Origin: an uncultured Mucilaginibacter sp.
GTDB taxonomy: Bacteria; Bacteroidota; Bacteroidia; Sphingobacteriales; Sphingobacteriaceae
NCBI GenBank assembly: GCA_903891475.1
Contig: CAITEP010000004.1
Location: forward strand, 55,603 to 119,602
Length of the DNA stretch: 64,000 nucleotides
Direction of reading: 5' to 3'
This document shows, one piece after another, positions 29,101-39,185 of the stretch; positions within the stretch are counted from its first letter, which is position 1; every line of letters begins with the position of its first letter. The notes under the pieces were generated by a model. The model was not told the origin of the DNA, ran no database searches, and saw nothing but the letters and a program-made list of their open reading frames with translations. The position numbers and the translations under genes were made by a program.

Positions 29101-31731
29101 ATGAAGATTGAAAATATACAAGTATTACGCGGACCAAATATTTGGAGCATAAGCCGTAAAAAGTTAATACAAATGCGGCTTGACCTGCAGGATATGGAGC
29201 AACGCCCAACCAATACCATTGATGGTTTTTATGAGCGGCTCGAAAATTTAATGCCTAGCCTATACTCGCACCGTTGTTCGCCGGGGGTACCAGGTGGTTT
29301 TTTTCAGCGGGTAAAAGCAGGTACCTGGATGGGGCATGTTATTGAACATATAGCACTCGAGATACAAACATTGGCGGGTATGGAAACCGGCTTTGGCCGA
29401 ACCCGCGAAACAAAAACACCGGGGGTTTACAACGTAGTTTTTACCTATCTGGAAGAAAAGGTAGGCGTTTACGCTGCCGAAGCCTCGGTACGTATTGCGG
29501 AAGCTTTGATAAAAGGTGAAGATTATTTTTTGGAGCACGATATACAACAAATGCGCGAAATTAGGGAAAACACCCGCCTGGGCCCCAGTACCGGCTCCAT
29601 CGTAGGTGAGGCCATTGCTCGTGATATTCCTTGGATCAGGCTCAACAACCAATCGTTGGTGCAATTGGGGTATGGCAAAAATCAGGTACGTTTTCGCGCT
29701 ACCATGACCGAAAAAACCAGCAGCATAGCAGTTGATTTGGCTAGCAATAAAGACGAAACTAAACGATTGTTGCAAGAACAAGCCATTCCGGTAGCAAAAG
29801 GCATCACCATATCATCCGCTGATGGTGTGAACGAGGCTATCAAAAAAGTAGGTTTTCCATTAGTATTTAAACCCCTTGATGGCAACCACGGCAGGGGCAT
29901 ATCAACCAATATCACTACTTATGAAGATGCGGTGGCAGCCTATGAGCATGCGGCTAAAATATCGCGTAGGGTAATTGTTGAAAAGTTTATTACCGGGTTC
30001 GATTTTAGGGTTTTGGTGATTGACAATAAAATGGTAGCCGCCGCCCTGCGCGATCCTGCTCATGTTATTGGCAACGGTGTTTCTACCATTAATGATTTGA
30101 TTATTACCGAAAACGAAGACCCGCGCCGTGGCTATGGGCATGAAAATGTGCTGACTTTGATTTCAATCGACCGTGATACCCACGAGATGTTGAATAAAAT
30201 AGGCTATACTTTAGATACCATCCCGGCAAAAGGCGAAAAGGTATTTTTAAAATCAACCGCCAACCTGAGTACGGGTGGCACTTCAGTTGATGTAACCGAC
30301 CAGGTACACCCCCAAAACGTATTTATTTGCGAACGTATATCGCGCATTATAGGTTTGGATATTTGCGGGATTGATATCATGGCACAAAACCTTACCGAGC
30401 CCCTTACCGAAAACGGAGGCGTGGTGTTAGAAGTAAACGCGGCACCAGGGTTCAGAATGCACATTGCGCCTAGCGAAGGTTTGGCACGTAACGTGGCGGG
30501 TAATGTGATTGATATGTTGTATCCTCCGGGCAAATCGGCCAGGATACCTATTATTGCCGTTACCGGCACCAATGGCAAAACCACTACCACACGCCTAATC
30601 GCGCATATCGCGAAAAACAACGGACACAGGGTTGGCTTTACCACCTCCGATGGTATTTATATACAAAATACCATGATGATAAAAGGCGATACCACCGGTC
30701 CTGTAAGCGCGGAGTTTATTTTGAAAGATCCGACCGTTGATTTTGCAGTGCTGGAAACCGCGCGTGGCGGTATATTGCGCTCGGGCTTGGGCTTCGCTTT
30801 TTGCGATATTGGCGTGGTAACCAATATTCAGGAAGACCACCTCGGCTTGGCCGATATCCATACCCTGGACGACCTTACCCGCGTAAAAAACGTGGTAATT
30901 GATTCGGTTAAAAAAGATGGCTGGGCTGTATTAAATGCCGATAACCAATACTGTGTGCGCATTGGTAAAAACGCGCATTGCAAAGTGGCCTACTTTAGCA
31001 GGGACGAGAACAATGCCGTTGTAAAATCGCATTGCCGCAAAGGTGGCATCGCTTGTATATACGAAAACGGTTACATCACTATACAAAAAGGCGATTGGAA
31101 AATACGAGTACAGCGTACTACCTTAATCCCAATTACGTTTGGTGGCACGGTTCCGTTTATGATTGAGAACGTGTTGGCGGCTACTTTGGCCACCTTCCTC
31201 CATAATTTTAAAACGGAGGATATCAAAATATCGTTAGAGACCTTTATACCATCATCGGCACAAACACCGGGCAGGATGAACATCTTTAATTTTAAAGATT
31301 TCCGCTTTATGATTGATTTTGCGCATAACCCGGCTGGCTTTATAGGCATCAAGGAGTTTTTAAGGCATATTGATTCGCCTTTAAAAATTGGCATCATTGC
31401 GGGTACCGGCGACCGTAGAGATGAAGACATTAAAGAACTGGGCAAACTATCAGCCGAGATGTTTGATTATATCATTATCCGTCAGGAGAAATTCCTAAGA
31501 GGGCGTACCGCCGAAAATATTATTTCCTTATTGAGGGAAGGCATTGACTCGGTGGATGCTAAGAAACCGGTTGAAATTGTAAATAAAGAGGTAGATGCCA
31601 TTAAACACTCAATGAGCTTGGCGCGCCCCGGCACCTTTATAGTGGCCTTGAGCGATGTAATTGATAACGCCATTGAAACCGTACAAAACTACCAGGAGCA
31701 AGAGCGCAACGGTACCTTTACGGTTTCATAG
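29101..31731 (+). CDS. cphA: Cyanophycin synthetase
   Basis: 876 aa; ATP-grasp KPLDGNHGRGIS and EVNAAPGFRMH; Mur-ligase VTGTNGKTTTTRLIAHI; CphA N-terminal PNIWSISRKKLIQMRLDL. Confidence 0.95.
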   Translation: MKIENIQVLRGPNIWSISRKKLIQMRLDLQDMEQRPTNTIDGFYERLENLMPSLYSHRCSPGVPGGFFQRVKAGTWMGHVIEHIALEIQTLAGMETGFGRTRETKTPGVYNVVFTYLEEKVGVYAAEASVRIAEALIKGEDYFLEHDIQQMREIRENTRLGPSTGSIVGEAIARDIPWIRLNNQSLVQLGYGKNQVRFRATMTEKTSSIAVDLASNKDETKRLLQEQAIPVAKGITISSADGVNEAIKKVGFPLVFKPLDGNHGRGISTNITTYEDAVAAYEHAAKISRRVIVEKFITGFDFRVLVIDNKMVAAALRDPAHVIGNGVSTINDLIITENEDPRRGYGHENVLTLISIDRDTHEMLNKIGYTLDTIPAKGEKVFLKSTANLSTGGTSVDVTDQVHPQNVFICERISRIIGLDICGIDIMAQNLTEPLTENGGVVLEVNAAPGFRMHIAPSEGLARNVAGNVIDMLYPPGKSARIPIIAVTGTNGKTTTTRLIAHIAKNNGHRVGFTTSDGIYIQNTMMIKGDTTGPVSAEFILKDPTVDFAVLETARGGILRSGLGFAFCDIGVVTNIQEDHLGLADIHTLDDLTRVKNVVIDSVKKDGWAVLNADNQYCVRIGKNAHCKVAYFSRDENNAVVKSHCRKGGIACIYENGYITIQKGDWKIRVQRTTLIPITFGGTVPFMIENVLAATLATFLHNFKTEDIKISLETFIPSSAQTPGRMNIFNFKDFRFMIDFAHNPAGFIGIKEFLRHIDSPLKIGIIAGTGDRRDEDIKELGKLSAEMFDYIIIRQEKFLRGRTAENIISLLREGIDSVDAKKPVEIVNKEVDAIKHSMSLARPGTFIVALSDVIDNAIETVQNYQEQERNGTFTVS

Positions 31732-31738
31732 GTTGATT

Positions 31739-31836
31739 GTTAAATTGTTGGGCTGTTGATTGCTATATTGTTAGATGGTTAAATTGTTGGGCTGTTGATT
31801 GTTTTATTGTTGGATGGTTAAATTGTTGGGTTTGAT
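31739..31836. repeat. Tandem repeat, 39-bp period, ~2.5 copies
   Basis: GTTAAATTGTTGGG... starts at 31739, 31778 and 31817. Confidence 0.85.
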
Positions 31837-31863
31837 GACTCATTTATATTAAATTTATTTGAT

Positions 31864-32574
31864 ATGACAGTTGCAGAAATTATGACCGAGCTAGAAGCCA
31901 TGGGCAGCGATGGCATAAAAAAAATATTGCTCAAGCACGGCGTAAAAGAACCTTTTTTTGGGGTAAAGGTGGAGCAATTAAAAACGATCCAAAAAAAGAT
32001 AAAGAAGGATTACCAACTGGCTAAAGATTTATATGCCACCGGTAATGCCGATGCCATGTACTTGGCTGGTCTAATAGCCGACGATGAGCAAATGACTACC
32101 GCCGAACTAAACATATGGGCGGAGCAGGCCGAATCAAGCAATATCAGCGAATATACCGTGCCCTGGGTTACAGCCGGTAATTCAAAAGGTTTTGAATTGG
32201 CGCTGCAATGGATTGATGATGAGCGAGAGCATGTGGCGGCTGCGGGCTGGTCGGCGTTAAGCAATATTGTTTCGTTATGGCCCGATCATGTTTTGGACAT
32301 GGAAGTGCTTAAAAAATTACTCAAACGTGTGACTGCTGAAATTCATACCTCCAAAAATAGGGTTCGTGCTACCATGAATGTGTTTATCATTTCGGTTGGT
32401 ACTTACGTTCATGACCTTTACGACTTGGCCATAGCAACTGCCAATCAAATAGGTGTAATTACGGTAATTAAAGAGGGCACTGCCTGCAAAACACCTGACG
32501 CGGTGGAATATATCAATAAGGCAAAAGCAAGGGCTAAGGGTCTGGTAGCTAAAAAGAAAATGGTTAAATGCTGA
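31864..32574 (+). CDS. DNA alkylation repair protein (AlkD-like HEAT-repeat glycosylase family)
   Basis: KEPFFGVKVEQLKTIQKKIKKDYQLAKDLYATGNADAMYLAGLIAD, YTVPWVT. Confidence 0.85.
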   Translation: MTVAEIMTELEAMGSDGIKKILLKHGVKEPFFGVKVEQLKTIQKKIKKDYQLAKDLYATGNADAMYLAGLIADDEQMTTAELNIWAEQAESSNISEYTVPWVTAGNSKGFELALQWIDDEREHVAAAGWSALSNIVSLWPDHVLDMEVLKKLLKRVTAEIHTSKNRVRATMNVFIISVGTYVHDLYDLAIATANQIGVITVIKEGTACKTPDAVEYINKAKARAKGLVAKKKMVKC

Positions 32575-32601
32575 TTTAGGATTTAGTAAATACGAATCTA
32601 A

Positions 32602-32648
32602 AAAGACCCCGCCGTTTTTAGAATTTTTCTGCGGATGGCGGGGTCTTT
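32602..32648 (+). terminator. Intrinsic terminator-like hairpin
   Basis: 12-bp stem AAAGACCCCGCC / GGCGGGGTCTTT downstream of the AlkD-like gene. Confidence 0.7.
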
Positions 32649-32924
32649 AGGCTGAGATTATACCTACCCTATTCTTTAAGGCTTCCAAAGTAATATCCAA
32701 TTCCTTTTTTTGTTAATATTTTGTTTTCTGCTTTTTTGGCTTTTTCCATTAACTCTTGGTGGTGGCTTTGCAGCCAAGCCAGTTGATTGACTCCATTCGA
32801 GTATTTGTACAACAAATTAAACGTCATTGATAAAATGATGTAGGTTATATCATTTCACCTCAATAATTATTATAAGGTATAAAAAACTTGATATTTTGTT
32901 GTGAGCTTAATTTTAGTATCCCCC

Positions 32925-34583
32925 CTACTTCAACCCATACACCACCACCTGATTGCTAAATGTTGGCAAGTAAACATGTCCGTTGGCTATAGTTGGCGAC
33001 GAGAATTTGGCATAAGTACCCCCATAATCACCAGTTGTTTTGGTGTTGTTCCAAAGCTCTCTGGTAATATCATTCGCATCAAAAGCTCGCAATATACCCG
33101 GACTAACCGCATGCTCTGCATCCCCTGTTGAAGCATACGCGGCCCATACTATCCCTGTACCTGCTGTAGTTCCGTTTGATGAAACCGAAATTACCGCACC
33201 GCTTTGGCCTTGTGGCCCACTTGCTGATGAAATTCGTTCATTGCTGATATTGAATGTATTGCTACCCCTATCAAAAGGGAAAGCATGCAATTGGTCGTTC
33301 TCCGGCCAAACATAGGCAAATTCCGAAGTGGCTCCTTTGTAATAAGCCGCCTGACAATGGTTGTTCGAGTTGGAGCTCAAGGTAATTATTTGCTTTATCT
33401 GGTTGGAACCAACAGTGTAACCACCCATATTGTCTTTGTTAAGTACATAAATATTACCGTCCTTACAACCAGTAAAAAATGTACTTGAATTTGGTATCAG
33501 GAAAGAGCCCATACAGCCGTAGTCAAGGTCATTATCTTCCAGATATTGAAAATTATAAGGTGTATAGTAAGAAGCTACCGTTAAAGTACCATTACTCGGC
33601 ACCAATTTCATGGCACTTTCACCACGGTTTATGGGGTTGGTTGGGTCGTTATTCACGCCTACCGTTCCGTTACCGGTTACTACGTATAGGTTGCCATTCG
33701 CATCGGCAGCAATACCCATGCCACTTTCCCAAATGCCCCCGTCTCCACCGTTTGGCGTGGTATTGTAAACTATTTGCTGTGTCAATGAACTTGCATTATA
33801 ACCTAATACCCAACCGTGATACGGCCCCCAATCGCAATGCGAGGAAAATGTAATATAAACTACACCGTTTACCAAGGTTAAGGCACCGCGTTGGTTATTT
33901 TTTTGCGGATCAAAATTTACAATATTGTTGCTGCTTCCGTCACCATTGCCTTTCATACTGGCCGTAATTAATACCGGACTTCCGGTTTTTTCGCTGCCAT
34001 TTACAATGCTTACCGCGTGCAGGTATTGATAAAACTTTCCATTGCTTAAACTGCGTGCTACAAAATACATGGTTTGTGATGCCGAATCAATTACTGGCGT
34101 ACCTACAATTCCAATATTGCCACTAAAATCCTGATAGCCTCCGCCACAAGCACCCGTCATATCCGTATTTTTTGGTGGACGCATGCCTGTAGCAGTGTAA
34201 TTAACCTTCCAAAACAAAAAGCCGCTATCGCCATCATAAGCATAAACAGTATTATTTACCGTTGCTATAAAAACCGCATTGTGTACCCCATTACCTATGG
34301 TTAAGCCACTGCATACCAATGGTTGCGCATAAACCTGATCATCAACAGATAAAGTAAACAACTTACCGAAGGATGTAGTATTAACATTGCTGGTTGTCAA
34401 TGCCGTTTCCTGATTATTTAAGCCGGCCCTAAAGTTGTTATTATGCTGAGTAAGCACGTTAATATGCTGGGTATTGATAGTTGGTTTATCTTCCGCTGGT
34501 GCCTGGTTTGTATCTTTCTTTTTGCAGGAATAAGCAAACAACAATAAAAGCGCTAAGAGCCTCACAGATTTTTTTAGTATCAT
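32925..34583 (-). CDS. Lipoprotein with PQQ-like/BamB-type beta-propeller repeats
   Basis: Lipobox LLLFAYSCKKK; repeated VYAYDGDSGFLFWKVNY / GNIYVLNKDNMGGY / LRAFDANDITRELWNN motifs. Confidence 0.78.
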   Translation of the reverse strand: MILKKSVRLLALLLLFAYSCKKKDTNQAPAEDKPTINTQHINVLTQHNNNFRAGLNNQETALTTSNVNTTSFGKLFTLSVDDQVYAQPLVCSGLTIGNGVHNAVFIATVNNTVYAYDGDSGFLFWKVNYTATGMRPPKNTDMTGACGGGYQDFSGNIGIVGTPVIDSASQTMYFVARSLSNGKFYQYLHAVSIVNGSEKTGSPVLITASMKGNGDGSSNNIVNFDPQKNNQRGALTLVNGVVYITFSSHCDWGPYHGWVLGYNASSLTQQIVYNTTPNGGDGGIWESGMGIAADANGNLYVVTGNGTVGVNNDPTNPINRGESAMKLVPSNGTLTVASYYTPYNFQYLEDNDLDYGCMGSFLIPNSSTFFTGCKDGNIYVLNKDNMGGYTVGSNQIKQIITLSSNSNNHCQAAYYKGATSEFAYVWPENDQLHAFPFDRGSNTFNISNERISSASGPQGQSGAVISVSSNGTTAGTGIVWAAYASTGDAEHAVSPGILRAFDANDITRELWNNTKTTGDYGGTYAKFSSPTIANGHVYLPTFSNQVVVYGLK

Positions 34584-34788
34584 AAAATCAGTATAATAAT
34601 TGGATTTGCAAGGTACTTAATTTTGTTGATTTGATATTGCAGCTTGTTTTTTGATTTTAATATCCATCCTACTTTAAAGAATGGGATAGAATAATAAAGT
34701 TTTTTTTGAATAAAGGCGATGTGATGCAGTCTTAAAGATCAGAACAATTCTTATTTTAGGCAATAAATTAAAAAATTTGCAAAAAAAA

Positions 34789-34807
34789 ACCCGCCAGTTA
34801 GGCGGGT
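34789..34807 (-). terminator. Rho-independent terminator (minus strand)
   Basis: ACCCGCC-AGTTA-GGCGGGT, followed by a T run on the minus strand; downstream of 34876-35481. Confidence 0.75.
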
Positions 34808-34875
34808 CGTTAGTTTTCTTTTTACAATTTGATTACTAAAATGTCCATGTTTATTAGATTTAAAGAATAACGTGA

Positions 34876-35481
34876 TTAATTGCTTATTGTTTTATTTTTA
34901 TTTGGTGAAGGAACTATTTTACAAGAATTACCACTTAAAAAACAGCCCTTTACAATTTTTGAGGGATGATGATACTTCATAATTCTAACTCTTGAAAAAC
35001 CTGTTAATGAATGCTTAGCCAATACTTGAATACTAATGTATGAATTATTATGCAATAAATTAGCAAGATTATCAGAAGAAAAAAATTGCGCTGCATAATC
35101 ACACCTAGATTGAAGTGTTTTATCGCCTTTACGGATATTTTGCAAAATATGTTTGAAATTTAATTTATTTAAAACCCATTGGTCACATCCAATTAGATCA
35201 ATATCCTTATAACGAACGTCTGTGCCATTTACATTAGGGACACTTTCACAAATAAAAGCATTTACCTTGAGGTCATAAATTTTAAAAAAAAGAGATTTAT
35301 TAATTATTTTGAATAGATATACATGCAAATCCTTGCCATTTATTTCTACATATTGAGATGCAATTTTATCACTTATTACAATTCTAGGCTTGAGTAAAAA
35401 AAGGATAAATAAAAAAATTGAAGATGCTATTACACCAGAAATGATTCCTTGTATTATATTGTTAGCTAAAAGTGTTGACAA
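34876..35481 (-). CDS. Hypothetical membrane-anchored protein
   Basis: N-terminal TM IIQGIISGVIASSIFLFILFLLKP; no domain recognised. Confidence 0.6.
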   Translation of the reverse strand: MSTLLANNIIQGIISGVIASSIFLFILFLLKPRIVISDKIASQYVEINGKDLHVYLFKIINKSLFFKIYDLKVNAFICESVPNVNGTDVRYKDIDLIGCDQWVLNKLNFKHILQNIRKGDKTLQSRCDYAAQFFSSDNLANLLHNNSYISIQVLAKHSLTGFSRVRIMKYHHPSKIVKGCFLSGNSCKIVPSPNKNKTISN

Positions 35482-35742
35482 ATTTAAAGTGTTTCTTTTA
35501 CAATATTACTTAATAAACAATAAAAAACAAATCTAATATTAAAATAAACATAATTTTGACAGTTTTTATTATGCTTTTCTATAAACTCTTGAATAGTGTC
35601 TAATTCGACCAGTCAATTTGGGTAACACTTTTTAGATTAACAAAAATAACAATTCGTTTAAAAAGCTTTATTTGCATATCACCAATAAGGCTTAGGCGAC
35701 CATATCAACCTCTGTCAATATAGCCGCCATCATTCAAACTCA

Positions 35743-35961
35743 CTAAAACAATTCCACCTGTTGTTTTGGCATTCTTGATTGTTTTAGTATAATACGATAC
35801 AGCGTACTGTTGGAGAGGAAAAATCGCTCGGCCAGTTTTTCAATAATCAGTGCTTCGCGCATGCCGGTAGCCCATAGGCTCGCGTACTCTTTGTAAATGT
35901 TTTCGTTGCGTTTGCTTAAGTTATCTAACTTAATGATTTCTTTTTTTGCTTTTGTGCTCAT
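35743..35961 (-). CDS. Small putative HTH protein (phage-associated)
   Basis: 72 aa; EKLAERFFLSNSTLYRIILKQ resembles a helix-turn-helix; co-directional with the tail genes. Confidence 0.5.
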   Translation of the reverse strand: MSTKAKKEIIKLDNLSKRNENIYKEYASLWATGMREALIIEKLAERFFLSNSTLYRIILKQSRMPKQQVELF

Positions 35962-35989
35962 TTTTTTATGTAATTAATGGTGAATAATT

Positions 35990-36583
35990 TTATTGTTTAA
36001 TATTCGGGTTGGCTATGTCCCCTTCCTGTATGGTTGGCACGGTTAAGCCGGGTATTTGTGCCGGAGGTGCTATTATAACCGGACCAGCCGGAGGTGTATG
36101 CGTATGAGTTGTAAAGGCAGTGATTAATTGATTTACTTGATTTTGCAAATCGGCAATTGCCTTGGTTAGTGGTTTTACCAAAGGGATTCCGTTATTATTT
36201 CCTTTGTTTAGAATGATGGAGTCGGCATTTAATTTGATCGTTCCGTCATTACCAACCTCCAATAATAAATTGTTGGGCGTTTGTAATTCAATACTATCTA
36301 TCAAGGTGCAACTCAATATTACCGCATCCGCTTTTACCTGATTTACGTTGCTTACCAATACATAAGCATTCACTGCCGGGTAAAGGATAATGCCCATTTG
36401 GTTGAGATTACCATCACAAACTATTGGCTTTATTTTTACATCGTTCAAAACTTCGTTATTGGCCACCAATTGAACCTGACAAGTAGCCCTGTCTTTATCA
36501 ACAGCTAAAACAACACCCCGGCCAATAGCCATATCGCCTGTTTTTACAATCTTTTTTAAGGCTGCTTTTATTTCTTCACTCAT
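35990..36583 (-). CDS. Phage/contractile-tail baseplate assembly (spike, gpV/Gp45-like) protein
   Basis: OB-fold-like N-terminus GRGVVLAVDKDRATCQVQL, acidic/Asn beta region, HTHTPPAGP motif near C-terminus. Confidence 0.6.
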   Translation of the reverse strand: MSEEIKAALKKIVKTGDMAIGRGVVLAVDKDRATCQVQLVANNEVLNDVKIKPIVCDGNLNQMGIILYPAVNAYVLVSNVNQVKADAVILSCTLIDSIELQTPNNLLLEVGNDGTIKLNADSIILNKGNNNGIPLVKPLTKAIADLQNQVNQLITAFTTHTHTPPAGPVIIAPPAQIPGLTVPTIQEGDIANPNIKQ

Positions 36584-37578
36584 GCCAAAGCCCTTTCCAA
36601 CTGCACTTTACGCCTAAAACCATCAATACCAAAGGTGGTTTCAATAGCTTCAATCAAATATGCGCCATCATGCTCAGGGTATAGCGCATCATGCAGCACG
36701 GCTACATAGCCCGGTTCAACAAAGGGCACACCAAATTGGGTAAATGTACCGCGATAGCCATCATACCATAATCGGCCAATTTCATTACCTGCAATAATTT
36801 GCAGGTTGTTTTGATCCATATTGTAATAGTTTAAGGTATGCACCTCGCCATTGGTATCGCCTAATACAATTTCAATTTTTTTGCCATTATCAAGGTTAGA
36901 GGTAGCTATAAGTTTTATTGGGGCGTCTTTTTTTAGCTTATATACCAAATCGTTTTTAATAATATTTTTGGCAAAATCATAATATACTTCTTCCAATCCC
37001 GATTTATTGCTTTTTGTTGTTTTTCCGGCAAACTCCCCTTTTAAAACACCAGCACTATCAAAGTAAAATCGTACTTTAAAACTTTTTAGCTCCTCAAATA
37101 TTTGCGCTGCTGTTTTATTTGCGCACTGATAATTATTTACATTTAAACCCACAATGTCGCGCGCTCCATCATAAATATATTTTACAATATCATCCAGCGC
37201 TGCATTTTTCCAACTATGGGTAAAAGTGTTCTTTTTTAAATTCCACATCTCGTCTTGGCATTTAATTTCAACCGGAACACCTGAGCCTAGCTCTGTGATA
37301 TAACCTGTAAATTCTGTTTTTAAACCCGATTGAATGATGTCGTTATGGTTTTGCTCGTACCCAAGGTCAATCACAATTTTTGAACCCCTTACCAGTATGC
37401 TGTTCAAATCGGTTTTCCGGTTGTTTTGAAACAGCTTAAGGTTACGAGGCAGCGTAATGGTTGCCGTATTGGTAAGGGTATCCCTGCTCTTTTTTATCTC
37501 GAGCTTTGATATTTGTTTGAGGTTGTAAACACCACCACTTTGCTGCGTAATGGTGATGTTTGAAATGAGTTTTAGCAT
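36580..37578 (-). CDS. Phage late-control D / baseplate hub-like protein
   Basis: SKLEIKKSRDTLTNTATITLPRNLK, FTGYITELGSGVPVEIKCQDEMWNLKK, RFYFDSAGVLKGEFAG; 4-bp overlap with the next gene. Confidence 0.6.
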   Translation of the reverse strand: MLKLISNITITQQSGGVYNLKQISKLEIKKSRDTLTNTATITLPRNLKLFQNNRKTDLNSILVRGSKIVIDLGYEQNHNDIIQSGLKTEFTGYITELGSGVPVEIKCQDEMWNLKKNTFTHSWKNAALDDIVKYIYDGARDIVGLNVNNYQCANKTAAQIFEELKSFKVRFYFDSAGVLKGEFAGKTTKSNKSGLEEVYYDFAKNIIKNDLVYKLKKDAPIKLIATSNLDNGKKIEIVLGDTNGEVHTLNYYNMDQNNLQIIAGNEIGRLWYDGYRGTFTQFGVPFVEPGYVAVLHDALYPEHDGAYLIEAIETTFGIDGFRRKVQLERALA

Positions 37579-37622
37579 ATTCCTATTGTTTAATTGGTTA
37601 TTAAAACCTGTTAAATGGGCGT

Positions 37623-38294
37623 TTAAGCAGCATTTGCCTGCCTTACTTTATCCACAATTACCGTTGGATCGAACACAATCGAATAATTGCCGTTGTTGTT
37701 GGCACCGTGGTAGCCAATTTCGGTAAGGCGGTACTCATGATGCAAACCAATCCCCATTTTTTGTAACTCGAGCAGGCAATTGTTTAGGGTGGTGGATAGC
37801 TCAAGAGCCTTCACTTCCGTGTCGCTGGTGGTAAACTGCGAGTATTTCTCTTTCAACTGAGCCAGATAGGTAGCGCTTATTACAAACTGGTTGTTTGCCA
37901 TTTCGAGATAATGCAGACTAATTGGGGCAAAGCTTGGTGTAGCCTCATAGCTGTTTTGTTTAGGGGCCTTATGGAGCTGTTTGGTAAATGCCTGTGCAAT
38001 ACCGATAATTTTCATCCATACATCAGGGAACTCAATTAAGTCGATAGCTTTTATTTTGGCCATTTTAACACCTCCGATTGATAAATCGTTTTGCATGATG
38101 ATGGCATCAAAAGCATAAGCTTCGGGGTCGGCCAATAAATCGGAAATGGCTTTTTTGTCGAGTTTTAAGCCAGCCGTTTTTTCAAAAGGAGCCAATTCCT
38201 TTAATAGGTTGTTGTAGGCTTTTAATCCGCGTTTGGCATGGCTCAATTCCGCATCGTAACCGTTTTTGTCGAATTTTACTAGTTGTTGTTTCAT
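37623..38294 (-). CDS. Hypothetical protein, first gene of the tail-like cluster
   Basis: Co-directional with hub/spike genes; no domain recognised. Confidence 0.5.
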   Translation of the reverse strand: MKQQLVKFDKNGYDAELSHAKRGLKAYNNLLKELAPFEKTAGLKLDKKAISDLLADPEAYAFDAIIMQNDLSIGGVKMAKIKAIDLIEFPDVWMKIIGIAQAFTKQLHKAPKQNSYEATPSFAPISLHYLEMANNQFVISATYLAQLKEKYSQFTTSDTEVKALELSTTLNNCLLELQKMGIGLHHEYRLTEIGYHGANNNGNYSIVFDPTVIVDKVRQANAA

Positions 38295-38470
38295 TTTGTT
38301 ATTTGTTAAATTTTAAATTGTTATTTATAATGTATTTTTTATTTGAAGATATGAGCTGGCTAAAAACTGTATTTGGCGTATTTAAATCCTGTTTTGCTAT
38401 AATTTCATGCTTATTTGTTATCCTTAATAATTTTTAATTATCTTTGGTCTGAAATATTTCTGCAATAATA

Positions 38471-38517
38471 ATACATTTAAAATGACATTACAAAATAAAA
38501 ATACATTTTTAATGACA
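38471..38517 (+). promoter_or_regulatory. Direct repeats at the XRE gene start; candidate operator
   Basis: ATACATTTAAAATGACA (38471) and ATACATTTTTAATGACA (38501), 30 bp apart, each overlapping a possible ATG. Confidence 0.45.
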
Positions 38518-39174
38518 AATAGTGGCGCTGGTTTACAGACTAAGAAATTAAGAACCTACTGCAACCTAACCCAAGAGGAATTTGCTGGCTTGGTAAAATC
38601 GAAAAGAAACAGCATAGCCATGATAGAATCGGGCCGAAATAAGCCTACTTTTGAGCTAATTGCGGAAATGTGCGCGGTATTTAATATAAGTGCCGATTAT
38701 TTTTTAACGGAAGAGGATCCGGCCAATTATGCGAGTTATATAAGGCTATCGACCGGATGGGGAAACAAAGAAACTGACATTTTAAATGACGGTGCCGGCA
38801 ATAACGAGCATTTGGCAACTAGCGAGGATAGCCCGGAGCCTTTGAAAAAAAGCCGGAAAGAAGATAACATCAAACTATTTTGGAAGTTGGTTTTACAACA
38901 CGATCCGGCTTTGGATGATAGCTATGAGGAGTTTCGCAACTTGGAGGGGCTGGTGGTATATTTTGAGCAATACATGAATACCGCTGCCGAAAAAATAAAT
39001 GAGGTGTATGCCGGCTTACAAAATACAGCCTATAATGAAATTAAAAATAAAGAGGTGTACGAGGGTTTTATTAAGAACCTGCAATTTTTGAAGCAAAATC
39101 GCAAGCAATTAACTCAAATTAGCGAAGCGATTGAAAAACTAGCCGCAACGGATTTAATGAAACAGGCTGATTAA
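38482..39174 (+). CDS. XRE-family helix-turn-helix transcriptional regulator (alternative start 38512)
   Basis: LRTYCNLTQEEFAGLVKSKRNSIAMIESGRNKPTFELIAEMCAVFNISADYFL. Confidence 0.9.
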   Translation: MTLQNKNTFLMTNSGAGLQTKKLRTYCNLTQEEFAGLVKSKRNSIAMIESGRNKPTFELIAEMCAVFNISADYFLTEEDPANYASYIRLSTGWGNKETDILNDGAGNNEHLATSEDSPEPLKKSRKEDNIKLFWKLVLQHDPALDDSYEEFRNLEGLVVYFEQYMNTAAEKINEVYAGLQNTAYNEIKNKEVYEGFIKNLQFLKQNRKQLTQISEAIEKLAATDLMKQAD

Positions 39175-39185
39175 ATAAAGATTAA

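Noticed and set aside
34876-39174. Intact prophage
   Set aside because: No integrase, terminase, portal, capsid, sheath or lysis genes visible; only a partial baseplate-like module.
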